A stretch of DNA of 64,000 nucleotides from Sphingobacterium paludis (GTDB taxonomy: Bacteria; Bacteroidota; Bacteroidia; Sphingobacteriales; Sphingobacteriaceae), in contig NZ_SNZV01000012.1 of assembly GCF_004364125.1 (NCBI RefSeq), positions 40,926 to 104,925 on the forward strand. The letters are read 5' to 3'. Positions 53,619 through 62,938 of this stretch are shown here, piece after piece. The position numbers and the translations under genes are program-made. Position 1 is the first letter of the stretch; each line of letters begins with the position of its first letter. The notes below the pieces were generated by a model. It did no database searches. It saw only the letters and a program-made list of their open reading frames with translations, and was not told where the DNA came from.

Positions 53619-53699
53619 AAAAGAAAAACAAATAAAAGTCGTATTTTCTTTATAAATTTCTTCTACAGTGAGGATTCAAGCGATTTGTAAATTAAAATG

Positions 53700-53706
53700 A
53701 AAGGAG
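53700..53706 (+). promoter_or_regulatory. strong Shine-Dalgarno (AAAGGAG) of the TPR gene
   Basis: A consensus site 4 nt from ATG 53711. Such a site is rare here: most genes in the window have only A-rich leaders. Confidence 0.7.
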
Positions 53707-53710
53707 TGAT

Positions 53711-55120
53711 ATGGAAGAAGATTTCGAATTTGGCTCGCCCGAAGAACAAAAACTGTCTGTTGATCGGTACGAAGAAATGCTTCGGAACCAAGATCAATAT
53801 TTCTTTGACGCAAAAGCTTTCGAAAGTATAATTGAATACTATATCGAAAAGAATGATCCAATAAAAGCTCTTCAGGTTGCCGAATATGCGACCAGTCAAC
53901 ATCCCTATGAAACCTTATTCCTATTAAAAAAAGCCCAGATTTTTGGCCGCATCAATCAATTTGATGATGCCCTGCTGCAGCTCGATAAGGCAACAGCGCT
54001 AGAGCCCAATAGCGGAGAAGTGTACCTGCTAAAAGGCAATATTTATTTATTACAGGGAGATATCGAACAGGCCGAACGCCTTTTTATTCAAGCCATAGAA
54101 CTTGGTGAGGATACAGCCGAAGCCTATCTACAAACAGCAGAGCTCTTTCAACTGAAAGGCGATTATGAGCAGGCCATTGCTTATCTGAAAAAGTCGTTGG
54201 AAATAAATATGGAAAACGATGATGCTTTGCATGCCCTTGCCTTTTGCTATGAAGTATTGGAAAAGCCAGAGGAAAGCATTGAGTTCTACAAACAGTATAT
54301 TGACAAGGATCCCTATTCCTATGCGGCGTGGTTTAACCTCGGGATGGTGTATGAAAAGCTAGATCGCTTTGAAGAGGCCATAGATTCTTACGACTACGCG
54401 ATGCTGATCAATGAAGCCTTTGTCCCTGCTTACTTTAATAAGGGGAATGTGCTTGTTAGCTCGCAAAAGTATACCGAAGCGATAGATGTGTATAAACAAA
54501 GTTTCGAATACGAAACGCCTACAGCAGATGTATACTGCGCCATCGGCGAATGCTATGAGAAACTGGAACACATGGAGGAAGCTCGCGAAAACTATAAAAA
54601 AGCCGTAAAACTAGACCCGCAATTAGCGGATGGATGGTTTGGTATAGGCGTAACGTTAGATTTCGACGATCGACACTTTGAATCCCTACATTTCTACAAA
54701 AAAGCGCTGGAATTGGATGATGCCAATCCTGACTACTGGTTTGCCATAGCAGACGCCCGCTACAAGCTAAATCAATTCGAAGAATCCGAATTTGCCTACA
54801 ATAAGGTGGTGGAGCTAAATCCTACCGACATAGAAGCTTGGCTGGATTTTTCCTCTATTTATTTTGAACAGCGGAAGTACGTACAGGCTATCGATGTAAT
54901 GGCAGATGCTATTCGGCAAAACCCAGAAGCATCTGAACTGTATTACCGCGTCGTTGCTTATTTATTTGCTAATGGACAGTATAACGAAGCGCTAAACTTC
55001 TTGGAGTTGGGCTTAGCTACTAATCCTGACAAGTTTTATATCTTATTCGATTACCTGCCACAGCTTCAAGGAAACCAAATCATTGTCGACATTATCCGGA
55101 AATACACCAATAATCCATGA
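53711..55120 (+). CDS. tetratricopeptide-repeat protein
   Basis: A 469-residue protein, nearly all TPR (about 10-12 units, each with patterns such as AYLQTAELFQLKGDYEQAIAY). No signal peptide. TPR arrays form protein-binding solenoids; the partner is unknown. It shares a 4-nt ATGA overlap with aroE, so both are translated in step. Confidence 0.9.
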   Translation: MEEDFEFGSPEEQKLSVDRYEEMLRNQDQYFFDAKAFESIIEYYIEKNDPIKALQVAEYATSQHPYETLFLLKKAQIFGRINQFDDALLQLDKATALEPNSGEVYLLKGNIYLLQGDIEQAERLFIQAIELGEDTAEAYLQTAELFQLKGDYEQAIAYLKKSLEINMENDDALHALAFCYEVLEKPEESIEFYKQYIDKDPYSYAAWFNLGMVYEKLDRFEEAIDSYDYAMLINEAFVPAYFNKGNVLVSSQKYTEAIDVYKQSFEYETPTADVYCAIGECYEKLEHMEEARENYKKAVKLDPQLADGWFGIGVTLDFDDRHFESLHFYKKALELDDANPDYWFAIADARYKLNQFEESEFAYNKVVELNPTDIEAWLDFSSIYFEQRKYVQAIDVMADAIRQNPEASELYYRVVAYLFANGQYNEALNFLELGLATNPDKFYILFDYLPQLQGNQIIVDIIRKYTNNP

Positions 55121-55866
55121 AAAAATTAGGTCTTATCGGCTTCCCTTTGGGTCACTCCTTTTCCAAAAAATACTACTTGGATAAATTTGAAAAAGAGGGT
55201 ATCGAGGATATAGAGTATGATCTGTACCCTGTTGAAGATTTAAACGATTTTCGGAAAGTCTATGAAAGTGATCCACAATTTACTGGGTTCAATGTGACTA
55301 TTCCCCACAAGCGAAATGTGATGGCCCTTTTGGATGAACTCTCGGAAGAGGCTGCAACGATCAACGCTGTAAACTGTGTGACGATACATCGGGAAAATGG
55401 AAAAGCACGGCTAAAGGGGTTTAATACCGACGCATATGGCTTCGAGCGATCCCTTCATCCGCTATTAACACAAGAACATCAAACCGCGCTTGTTTTCGGA
55501 AACGGAGGTGCCGCGCAAGCGGTTTATTACAGCTTGAAAAAATTGAACGTCAGCTATCAAATCGTTAGTCGGCACAAAGATACGGGTGATTTGACATACG
55601 AGGAACTGACGGAAGATCGTATTGCAGAAAACAAGCTGCTGATCAATTGTTCGCCGGTAGGCACGTATCCTCACATAGATCAGTGCCCGCAGATACCTTA
55701 CGCGGGCATCGGCGATAAACATTTACTGTATGATCTGATCTACAACCCCGAAGAAACGTTGTTTTTGAAAAAAGGAAAAGAGCGAGGCGCGGCCATTAAA
55801 AATGGGCACGAGATGTTGATTTTGCAAGCCGAACGCAATTGGTCAATCTGGAATGAAAGCGTTTAG
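55117..55866 (+). CDS. aroE: shikimate dehydrogenase
   Basis: AroE reduces 3-dehydroshikimate to shikimate with NADPH in aromatic amino acid synthesis. The 249-residue protein has the shikimate site FPLGHSFSKKY and NVTIPHK with the catalytic lysine (about residue 66), a FNTDAYGF aspartate, and the NADPH-binding GNGGAAQAV loop. Slightly shorter than E. coli AroE. It is the second gene of the TPR operon. Confidence 0.96.
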   Translation: MKKLGLIGFPLGHSFSKKYYLDKFEKEGIEDIEYDLYPVEDLNDFRKVYESDPQFTGFNVTIPHKRNVMALLDELSEEAATINAVNCVTIHRENGKARLKGFNTDAYGFERSLHPLLTQEHQTALVFGNGGAAQAVYYSLKKLNVSYQIVSRHKDTGDLTYEELTEDRIAENKLLINCSPVGTYPHIDQCPQIPYAGIGDKHLLYDLIYNPEETLFLKKGKERGAAIKNGHEMLILQAERNWSIWNESV

Positions 55867-55930
55867 GTGATGTGACTTAACCTAGCGAACAACGACACGC
55901 CGATCCACACCGTTACTTGCAAATAATTCC

Positions 55931-55938
55931 TATTTTTG
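55931..55938 (+). promoter_or_regulatory. -7 element (TATTTTTG) of the MBL hydrolase gene
   Basis: An exact match with 4 nt to the ATG at 55943, so translation likely begins at the 5' end. Confidence 0.55.
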
Positions 55939-55942
55939 AACT

Positions 55943-56584
55943 ATGTTGACTATTCATTCTTTTGTTTTTAATCCCTTCCAGGAAAATACATATCTTGTTT
56001 ATGATGAGCTGGGACATTGTGCAATCTTTGACCCAGGAATGTCTAACGCTGCCGAAGAGCAGCAATTCGTATCGTTCATCGCGGAAAACAAACTTCAGCC
56101 TACCGCCTTATTCAATACCCACTGCCATATCGATCATGTGCTGGGTAATAGATTTGTTTACGAACAGTATAATTTGGTTCCTCAGATGCATGAGGGCGAA
56201 ATACCGGTATTGGTCGACGTAGAACACCGCGCACCTATGTTTGGGGTACGCTACGAGCTATCGCCCATCCCGGAAACTTTTCTTGAGGAAGGCGGGATGG
56301 TGTACATTGGCGATTACCAGCTTCATCTCTTATTGGTTCCCGGCCATTCGCCAGCACATCTTTGTTTCTACCAGCCTGAACAAAAGTTTCTGATCGGGGG
56401 CGACGTGCTCTTTCGCAATAGCATTGGCAGAACGGATTTGCCCGGCGGCAACCACCAGCTTCTTTTAGATAAAATAAAAACAGAGGTGTATACGCTTCCT
56501 GATGAAACCGTGGTGTACCCCGGGCATGGTCCGCAAACCACTGTAGGTTTTGAAAAATCTACCAATCCATTCATAAAAGGCTAA
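55943..56584 (+). CDS. MBL-fold hydrolase, glyoxalase II-like (YcbL type)
   Basis: A 213-residue cytoplasmic metallo-hydrolase with THCHIDHVLG, GHSPAHLCF, GGDVLFRNSIGRTDLPGG and a late histidine (VYPGHGPQT). These are the residues of the glyoxalase II-like YcbL group; the physiological thioester is not known. It starts 77 nt after aroE but has its own promoter. The permease gene follows 2 nt after its stop. Confidence 0.9.
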   Translation: MLTIHSFVFNPFQENTYLVYDELGHCAIFDPGMSNAAEEQQFVSFIAENKLQPTALFNTHCHIDHVLGNRFVYEQYNLVPQMHEGEIPVLVDVEHRAPMFGVRYELSPIPETFLEEGGMVYIGDYQLHLLLVPGHSPAHLCFYQPEQKFLIGGDVLFRNSIGRTDLPGGNHQLLLDKIKTEVYTLPDETVVYPGHGPQTTVGFEKSTNPFIKG

Positions 56585-56586
56585 GG

Positions 56587-57825
56587 ATGAAATTGCCTAT
56601 CTTTTTTGCAAAGCGGTACCTCTTCTCCAAGAAATCCCTCAATGCTATCAATATCATTTCTACGATCAGCGTGGTAGGCGTCCTGGTGAGCAGTGCAGCA
56701 TTGGTCATCGTGCTTTCGTTTTACAATGGTATGGAAAACCTGATCCTCTCCTTATATAGCACATTTGCGCCAGAGCTGCGAATAGAACCGACGAAAGGGA
56801 AGGTATTCAATCCCGACCAAAGGGTGTTCGCTAACCTCAGGCAGCATCCGGCCATAAAAAGTTATTCGGAAATATTGGAAGAAAAGGTACTGATACAGTA
56901 TGAACATCAACAATTTATCGCGCAAATAAAAGGCGTAGAGCCTAAAAGTTTAACCGAATCGAATCATCAAGAAATGCTGTACGCCGGCAACTTAAACATC
57001 TATGCAGACAGCACAAATTTCGCATTGATAGGTGCACAGGTTCAGGCGAACCTCCGCATACCGTTGCAGGGCTACGATAACACTATCCAACTTTTTTCTC
57101 CCAGAAAAGGAAGCACGGGCAACAGCGTGAACCCCATGGATGAAATCAATATCCGCAATATCGCTCCCTGCGGTCTGCTTCAATATCAACAAGGATTTGA
57201 TAATTTGGTCATCACACCGATTGACTTCGCTAGAGACTTACTCAATGAATACGACGCGGTATCTGCGATAGAATTGTATACCAAAGATCCGAACCAGTCC
57301 GAAGAACTACAGAAACAGACGCAAAAGGTCTTAGGTGACGATTTCATTGTTAAAAGCCGTGAGCAACAAAACCCACTACTATACAAAACCGTGCGTTCGG
57401 AGAAATGGATCGTATTTTTCATTTTAACGGTAATCGGCATCATTGCAATATTCAATATCATTGGATCCTTAACGATGTTGGTAATCGACAAGAAGCAAGA
57501 CATGACGGTACTGAAAAGCTTAGGAGCAAATAATTGGCTCATCCAGCGCATCTTTTTTTATGAAGGTGTTATGATTGCTTTTATTGGTGGTATAATTGGT
57601 ATCGCCGTGGGATTAGGTTTCTGCCTCTTGCAGGAAAAATACGGCCTTATCCGCACCGGCGATGGCGAAAATGCTATCATGGATATATATCCAGTAGACA
57701 TTCGACCGCTCGATTTTCTGTTAGTATTTGTTACGGTGATGCTGGTGGCTATTCTTATCTCCTACCTAGCTTCATCGCTAAGTGTCCGGGAAATCCGTAA
57801 TGATGCGATGCGCGCTGCCGATTAG
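56587..57825 (+). CDS. LolC/LolE-like ABC transporter permease (FtsX family)
   Basis: A 412-residue permease with one N-terminal and three C-terminal membrane helices around a large periplasmic MacB-PCD-like domain. The opening FAKRYLFSKKSLNAINIIS and the C-terminal FtsX helices (IIGSLTMLVIDKKQDMTVLKS) fit the LolC/E set, which releases lipoproteins from the inner membrane. The ATPase (LolD) gene is not in the window. It is coupled to the MBL gene by a 2-nt gap. Confidence 0.9.
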   Translation: MKLPIFFAKRYLFSKKSLNAINIISTISVVGVLVSSAALVIVLSFYNGMENLILSLYSTFAPELRIEPTKGKVFNPDQRVFANLRQHPAIKSYSEILEEKVLIQYEHQQFIAQIKGVEPKSLTESNHQEMLYAGNLNIYADSTNFALIGAQVQANLRIPLQGYDNTIQLFSPRKGSTGNSVNPMDEINIRNIAPCGLLQYQQGFDNLVITPIDFARDLLNEYDAVSAIELYTKDPNQSEELQKQTQKVLGDDFIVKSREQQNPLLYKTVRSEKWIVFFILTVIGIIAIFNIIGSLTMLVIDKKQDMTVLKSLGANNWLIQRIFFYEGVMIAFIGGIIGIAVGLGFCLLQEKYGLIRTGDGENAIMDIYPVDIRPLDFLLVFVTVMLVAILISYLASSLSVREIRNDAMRAAD

Positions 57826-58466
57826 TATTGTAATCGTTTCCTACTGTAATCTCCTTTTACGATAGAATTAATAAACGATCCCCAAGCCAGAGGGCTTAGT
57901 AACGGATTCGCAAAGCGCTGGTTGATGTTTTTATTAGTCATGTTGATATGGCGCTGCATAGAATTAAACGTTTGGATTTCGTCGGCGCTACGTGGCGTCA
58001 CCTGCGAGAGCGCGGCCAATGCTTCCGGAGATAGGCTCCTCCGAATACGGGAGGCATCATCGTTACTCACGTCCAATGCCAAAAAGGCCAAGTTAAACTC
58101 CTCGATGCTGGCCCAGGGAAACGGCATAACAGCAGGAAGTTCGATGACCAAACTTTTCATGTTGATCCGGGCCGTAAATTTGTCCGTGGGTGTATAGGGA
58201 ATAACATACGTTAGCGGATCAAACCCCACTGAAGTAAAGGAAATCGTGTCCCCAACGTGAGCAACGAAGGAGAAAAAACCTTCGTTATCGGCCGCATGGG
58301 CTTGGTTGTTGTGACTTTTGTTAGTTACGGTAACAAAAGGGACGGGCAGCTCTCCTCCCACCGAACTGATGAGGCCGCTGAATTGTATAATTTTCTTTTC
58401 CTGAGCCTGAGCCTTAGAAAAGAAAACTAACATAATCACAACCGCAAAAAAAATCCGTCCTACCAT
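57822..58466 (-). CDS. carboxypeptidase-regulatory-like domain protein, exported
   Basis: A 214-residue protein with a signal peptide (ending SKAQAQ). Its main part is one CarboxypepD-reg-like beta-sandwich (about 28-115), the same module as at the N-terminus of TonB receptors, followed by about 100 helical residues I cannot name. The 3' end overlaps the permease gene by 4 nt, tail to tail. Its role is unknown. Confidence 0.78.
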   Translation of the reverse strand: MVGRIFFAVVIMLVFFSKAQAQEKKIIQFSGLISSVGGELPVPFVTVTNKSHNNQAHAADNEGFFSFVAHVGDTISFTSVGFDPLTYVIPYTPTDKFTARINMKSLVIELPAVMPFPWASIEEFNLAFLALDVSNDDASRIRRSLSPEALAALSQVTPRSADEIQTFNSMQRHINMTNKNINQRFANPLLSPLAWGSFINSIVKGDYSRKRLQY

Positions 58467-58517
58467 ATTCCAAATTTATACAAACTTCGAGCAAAAGCCT
58501 GTTAAATTGTGTTAACC

Positions 58518-58793
58518 CTACAATTGTCCAGGTGTAATTGCGTTGGGATCATTGATGTCCGTCAAATTGATAGCCTCCACAGCGGTAATTTCCGGAACAG
58601 ACTTCTTAATTGCCTGTTCTAAACCAGCTTTAAAAGTCATAATGCTCATGGAACAACTCGCGCAAGTACCCAGAAGTTTCAATTTAACGACATTATCAGG
58701 AGTAATCTCTTCCACGCTAACGTTCCCCCCATCCGTCTCCAAGTAAGGACGAATGCTATCTAATGCCTGTTCTACTCGCTCTTTTAATGTCAT
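58518..58793 (-). CDS. NifU-like (Nfu-type) iron-sulfur protein
   Basis: A 91-residue protein equal to the C-terminal NifU domain. The cluster-binding pair is C44-x-x-C47 in GTCASCSMS. Such proteins carry Fe-S clusters to apo-enzymes. A near match to the -7 element (TATCTTTA) is 22 nt upstream. It is the first gene of a two-gene minus-strand set with the exported protein. Confidence 0.93.
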   Translation of the reverse strand: MTLKERVEQALDSIRPYLETDGGNVSVEEITPDNVVKLKLLGTCASCSMSIMTFKAGLEQAIKKSVPEITAVEAINLTDINDPNAITPGQL

Positions 58794-59004
58794 TTCTTAA
58801 TAAAGTTTTATGCTGTAAAGATAGTTAAAATATTAAAATTATTTTGATTAACAAAGCGATAGCGGGCGAATTCAACATTTCATTGACATCTCTCGTAACA
58901 GACAGGTTAAAGAATGTTAAAGAGCTTTAAATAAGCATGCTTATGTCAAATTTAGCGGTAACTTGCCGCACTAAAAATTAATTGAATCTTATCCGAATTT
59001 GATG

Positions 59005-59012
59005 TATCTTTG
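59005..59012 (+). promoter_or_regulatory. -7 element (TATCTTTG) of bamD-rpoZ-coaBC
   Basis: An exact match, 4 nt from the ATG at 59017. It lies inside a longer in-frame stretch (from TTG 58999), showing that the true start is downstream. TTG at 58982-58984 is spaced as a possible -33 element. Confidence 0.6.
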
Positions 59013-59016
59013 TAAA

Positions 59017-59949
59017 ATGTTTTTAGATAGACGTATAATATCCATAATTGCTTGCGCGGTCATGGTAATGTTCGCAACAAGTTGCAAAAGCAGGTTTGAA
59101 AAACTTCGAGCCAGTAATAACATTGCTATGAAATACCAAGAGGCAGTGAAGTATTACGAGAAGAAAAAATATTCTAAAGCATTGATTCTTTTTGACGAGC
59201 TGATGAGCAAGTATAGAGGACAGTCTGAGGCTGAAGACCTTTATTATTACACCGCTTATACCAGCTACCGTCTGCGCGATTATACATCTGCGCGCTTTAA
59301 CTTTAAAAATTTCGCAACGACTTACCCAAACAGCCCTCGTGCTGAAGAGTGTCGATTCATGTCTGCCTATTGTTTTTACCAAGACTCTCCACGGTTCTCC
59401 TTAGATCAGGAAAATACAAAGAAGGCCATCGATGAGTTACAGCTGTTCATCAACTTGTATCCGGATGGTGAAAAAGCAAAAGAAGCGGGTGATTTGATTC
59501 AGAAGTTGCGTGACAAATTGGAGCAAAAAGCCTATGCCAATGCCCGATTATACTTTGACATGGGGCAACCCGATGACTATCGTGCGGCGGTGATTGCTTT
59601 CGAGAGCATGTTGAGAGAATATCCGGATACGCGGTATGCCGAAGAAATCGAGTTTTTGATCGTAAAAGCGCAATATCTATTTGCGCAGAACAGCATGCCT
59701 TACCGCCAGGAAGCGCGTTACAATGAGGCCATTGATTACTACCAATCCTTTATCGACCATTACCCGCAAAGTAAATTTAAGAGCGATGCTGACAACCTAC
59801 GGTCTAGCGCAGAAAAAGAAATAGCATTTGTCGTTAAGCGAATGGATGCCATAAACAAAATGCGTGAAGAGCAGCAAAAGGAGCTTGGAATAAGTAAAGA
59901 AGAAGCGGAAGCGAAAGAAACAAGTGAAGTTAATTCCTCTTCGAAATAA
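59017..59949 (+). CDS. bamD: outer membrane assembly lipoprotein BamD
   Basis: BamD is the essential lipoprotein of the BAM complex that inserts beta-barrels. The 310-residue protein has a lipoprotein signal with lipobox FATSC (C23) and five TPR-like repeats, for example YYEKKKYSKALILFDELMSK and AIDYYQSFIDHYPQSKF. The C-terminal 30 residues are charged. I take ATG 59017, since the earlier frame start lies upstream of the likely transcription start. It is the first gene of a three-gene operon. Confidence 0.93.
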   Translation: MFLDRRIISIIACAVMVMFATSCKSRFEKLRASNNIAMKYQEAVKYYEKKKYSKALILFDELMSKYRGQSEAEDLYYYTAYTSYRLRDYTSARFNFKNFATTYPNSPRAEECRFMSAYCFYQDSPRFSLDQENTKKAIDELQLFINLYPDGEKAKEAGDLIQKLRDKLEQKAYANARLYFDMGQPDDYRAAVIAFESMLREYPDTRYAEEIEFLIVKAQYLFAQNSMPYRQEARYNEAIDYYQSFIDHYPQSKFKSDADNLRSSAEKEIAFVVKRMDAINKMREEQQKELGISKEEAEAKETSEVNSSSK

Positions 59950-59975
59950 ATTAGAAATTCTTAATACACTACAAA

Positions 59976-60305
59976 ATGAGTCAAAATAAAAGTACTTCTG
60001 TCCCAAGTTCAACCGTTACACGTGATTTGAGACAATTGGATAAAGGAACGGATAATATCTATGAATCAATCGTTGTTATTTCCAAACGTGCCAATCAAAT
60101 TGCCGTAGACGTAAAAGAAGAATTGAATGGTAAGTTGTCAGAATTTGCCAGCAACAACGATAACTTAGAAGAAGTTTTTGAAAATCGCGAACAAATCGAA
60201 ATATCAAAGCATTACGAACGCATGCCAAAAGCATCGCTTGTTGCTGTTGACGAATTTCTGAACGATAAAGTTTACTTCAGAAACCCTACTAAAGAACAAG
60301 ATTAA
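59976..60305 (+). CDS. rpoZ: DNA-directed RNA polymerase omega subunit, Bacteroidota type
   Basis: A 109-residue omega/Rpb6-type subunit that helps assemble RNA polymerase. The family core is TGTD-like (here DKGTDNIYESIVVISKRANQIAVDVKEEL), with the acidic C-terminal half that is typical of Bacteroidota. It starts 26 nt after bamD and precedes coaBC by 6 nt. Confidence 0.9.
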   Translation: MSQNKSTSVPSSTVTRDLRQLDKGTDNIYESIVVISKRANQIAVDVKEELNGKLSEFASNNDNLEEVFENREQIEISKHYERMPKASLVAVDEFLNDKVYFRNPTKEQD

Positions 60306-60311
60306 TCTTCG

Positions 60312-61529
60312 ATGTCTGTAAAAGACAAAAATATTGTAATTGGTATATGCGGCGGAATAGCCGCATATAAAATTACATACCTCGTTCGGTCGCTTGTCAA
60401 GAGCAGCGCCCATGTGCAGGTAATTATGACACCGGAGGCTAAAGCCTTTGTTACCCCCCTTACCTTTGCTACCCTCTCTAAAAATCCCGTTTACGCCGAT
60501 TATTTCGATCCCAATACTGGTGTGTGGCACAATCACGTCGATCTTGGCCTGCATGCCGATCTCTTGTTGATCGCGCCCGCGACAGCCAATACACTCAGCA
60601 AAATGGCTCATGGTGGATGCGATAATTTGTTGCTAGCCACGTATCTCTCGGCAAAATGTCCAGTGATGTTTGCGCCAGCTATGGATCTAGATATGTGGAG
60701 CCACCCTAGCACACAGGATAATGTATCCCGACTACAAGGATTTGGCAACATCTTAATCGCGCCTACATCGGGAGAGTTAGCTAGCGGATTATCTGGAGAA
60801 GGTAGGCTGGCAGAGCCCGAAGATATTTTTGAGGCCATTTCCACTTTTTTCCACGATGCTTTACCGCTAAAAGGGAAAAAAGCGTTGGTCACAGCAGGCC
60901 CCACGCATGAGACCATAGACCCTGTTCGTTTTATCGGAAACCATTCCAGTGGAAAGATGGGTTTCGCGATTGCAGAGGTGCTTCAACAGTTGGGAGCTGA
61001 GGTTATGTTGGTGAGCGGTCCCACTGCACTTAAAACGCCCGAAAAGGTGCAACGGCATAATGTAACGACTGCGCAAGAAATGTTGACCCAAGTAGAGCAG
61101 CATTTTGAAGACGCAGACATCGTGGTTATGAGTGCCGCCGTAGCAGATTATACACCGGTTGAGGTGGCGAGTAAAAAGATCAAAAAGAAGGATGAAGTCT
61201 TTACGATTGCGTTACGCAAAACGACAGATATTTTGGCGACGCTGGGTGCGAAAAAATTGGCGAAACAAACACTAGTGGGCTTTGCGCTCGAGACAGATAA
61301 TGAGCTGGAAAACGCCAAGGGGAAGTTAGCACGCAAAAACTTAGACTATATCGTCTTAAACTCCATGCAAGACCAGGGAGCGGGGTTCGCTGTTGATACC
61401 AATAAAGTCACCATTATTGGCAAAGATCTCCATACGATCGAACTACCGCTGAAAAGCAAGAAAGAAATTGCGAAAGATATTTGCGACATCATCGCAGATC
61501 ATCAACTCGCTAAAGGTGAACAATCCTAG
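60312..61529 (+). CDS. coaBC: bifunctional phosphopantothenoylcysteine decarboxylase/synthase
   Basis: CoaBC joins cysteine to 4'-phosphopantothenate and decarboxylates the product for coenzyme A synthesis. The 405-residue protein has the flavin-binding CoaC half (GICGGIAAYK, PAMDLDMW) and the CoaB half with AGPTHETIDPVRFIGNHSSGKMG. The PAMDxDMW motif has Asp where E. coli has Asn, a known variant in this phylum. Its 3' end overlaps the RNA methyltransferase gene by 20 nt, tail to tail. Confidence 0.96.
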   Translation: MSVKDKNIVIGICGGIAAYKITYLVRSLVKSSAHVQVIMTPEAKAFVTPLTFATLSKNPVYADYFDPNTGVWHNHVDLGLHADLLLIAPATANTLSKMAHGGCDNLLLATYLSAKCPVMFAPAMDLDMWSHPSTQDNVSRLQGFGNILIAPTSGELASGLSGEGRLAEPEDIFEAISTFFHDALPLKGKKALVTAGPTHETIDPVRFIGNHSSGKMGFAIAEVLQQLGAEVMLVSGPTALKTPEKVQRHNVTTAQEMLTQVEQHFEDADIVVMSAAVADYTPVEVASKKIKKKDEVFTIALRKTTDILATLGAKKLAKQTLVGFALETDNELENAKGKLARKNLDYIVLNSMQDQGAGFAVDTNKVTIIGKDLHTIELPLKSKKEIAKDICDIIADHQLAKGEQS

Positions 61530-62874
61530 ATTCTTTCGGATAATAGTTGTTTATCCGGTTTGGTAGCACCTTTACCCAACCCAAGTTAACTCCAGAATAA
61601 CGTACCAAACACCAGCCTGTTGACGCATCAAAGTCACTTCTATCGAGCTGCTCTTTACGAAGATACTGCTGCGCAGTTGCTAATGACACCTCTTGGGCAG
61701 GCAAATCGGCCTTAACATGGATACTCATTGCTAAATCATGTCCAGGAATGAGTTCTTTACCTAACCACTTTCCAATGTTGGTCCCCGCATTTCGGATGTA
61801 TAGCATGTCTTGCAATAGTTTGAAATCATGGCTAAACATGGTGGGGAAAATATGCACTTGATCACCATGTAAAAAGTGCTGAATCGTGTCCGTATTATCT
61901 AACCATTGTTCCAGAACAGCTTTTGATACGGGCGTTTTTTCCGGCTTCGTTCTTCTCAATTCGAAAGAAGCTTGTTCCGCCCTCTTGCGCAAAACAGCTA
62001 CAAAAAAACCCTCTCCTTTCACCTTATCGGGATAAAACCGGTAGCCAAAGCCATGTGCTACGGATGACTGGGTTTCTTCTATTCCCCAGGCAGCATTGAT
62101 GCCTATCTGCACGCTATCAAACCCGTATTCGGCAATTATCCAATCCACGATATTCTCATTCTCTTCCCTGGAATAGGAGCATGTAGAATAAATAAGATAG
62201 CCGCCCGTGGCAAGCGCGGAAACGGATTCTGCCAAGATGCGTTTCTGACGATCACTACAGAGCTTTACGTTGGCCAAAGACCATTCATCAATGGCTCCTG
62301 GATCTTTTCGAAACATCCCAGATCCGGAACAGGGCGCATCAACGACCATAAGGTTAAAATAGCCGGGAAGCCGTCCAAATGCCGATGGGTCATTGTTCGT
62401 GATCACCACATTATCCATTCCCCAACGACCCAAGTTGTCCAGCAAAATGCCGGCTCTGCTCTTTATCACTTCGTTCGATACCAGTAGGCTTCTTGCTCCC
62501 AAGTAGCTGTTTAAAAGCGTCGATTTGCCTCCTGGTGCAGCGCACAAATCGAGCGCCTTCACGTCTCCGTTACGCAGGCCAAGTTGCTCTACAATATGCC
62601 CTAAAAACATGGATGACGCTTCTTGTACGTAGTAACAGCCGGCGTGATACAGAGGGTCTAATGTAAATACCGGGCGTTCCGCTAGATAGTAGGCGTCGTC
62701 GCACCAGGGAACAGCACTTAAGCCATCAAACATCCTATGCGTATCCTTCATTGGATTTACACGGATAGAGGTCACCTTCTCCCCTGCTTCATGCGTTTCA
62801 AGGAATGACACTTGGTTAAAATGCGCTTCTTCACTTAATCGTTTAATTAGTTCATTCGGGAGGAAGTTGCTCAT
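61510..62874 (-). CDS. NOL1/NOP2/sun-family RNA m5C methyltransferase (RsmF-like)
   Basis: A 454-residue S-adenosylmethionine-dependent cytosine-5 methyltransferase for rRNA or tRNA. It has DLCAAPGGKST (SAM site), the catalytic cysteine motifs VDAPCSGSGMFRKDP and YSTCSYSREENE, and a C-terminal PUA-like part of about 150 residues, the RsmF layout. The substrate base is not shown by sequence. I use ATG 62874 over an upstream TTG. It faces coaBC, with which it overlaps by 20 nt. Confidence 0.92.
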   Translation of the reverse strand: MSNFLPNELIKRLSEEAHFNQVSFLETHEAGEKVTSIRVNPMKDTHRMFDGLSAVPWCDDAYYLAERPVFTLDPLYHAGCYYVQEASSMFLGHIVEQLGLRNGDVKALDLCAAPGGKSTLLNSYLGARSLLVSNEVIKSRAGILLDNLGRWGMDNVVITNNDPSAFGRLPGYFNLMVVDAPCSGSGMFRKDPGAIDEWSLANVKLCSDRQKRILAESVSALATGGYLIYSTCSYSREENENIVDWIIAEYGFDSVQIGINAAWGIEETQSSVAHGFGYRFYPDKVKGEGFFVAVLRKRAEQASFELRRTKPEKTPVSKAVLEQWLDNTDTIQHFLHGDQVHIFPTMFSHDFKLLQDMLYIRNAGTNIGKWLGKELIPGHDLAMSIHVKADLPAQEVSLATAQQYLRKEQLDRSDFDASTGWCLVRYSGVNLGWVKVLPNRINNYYPKESRIVHL

Positions 62875-62938
62875 CAATATATCGTTTTATTCTCTGTAAA
62901 TTTACCACATTAAGGAAAGAATAACAAAAACAGCCAAA

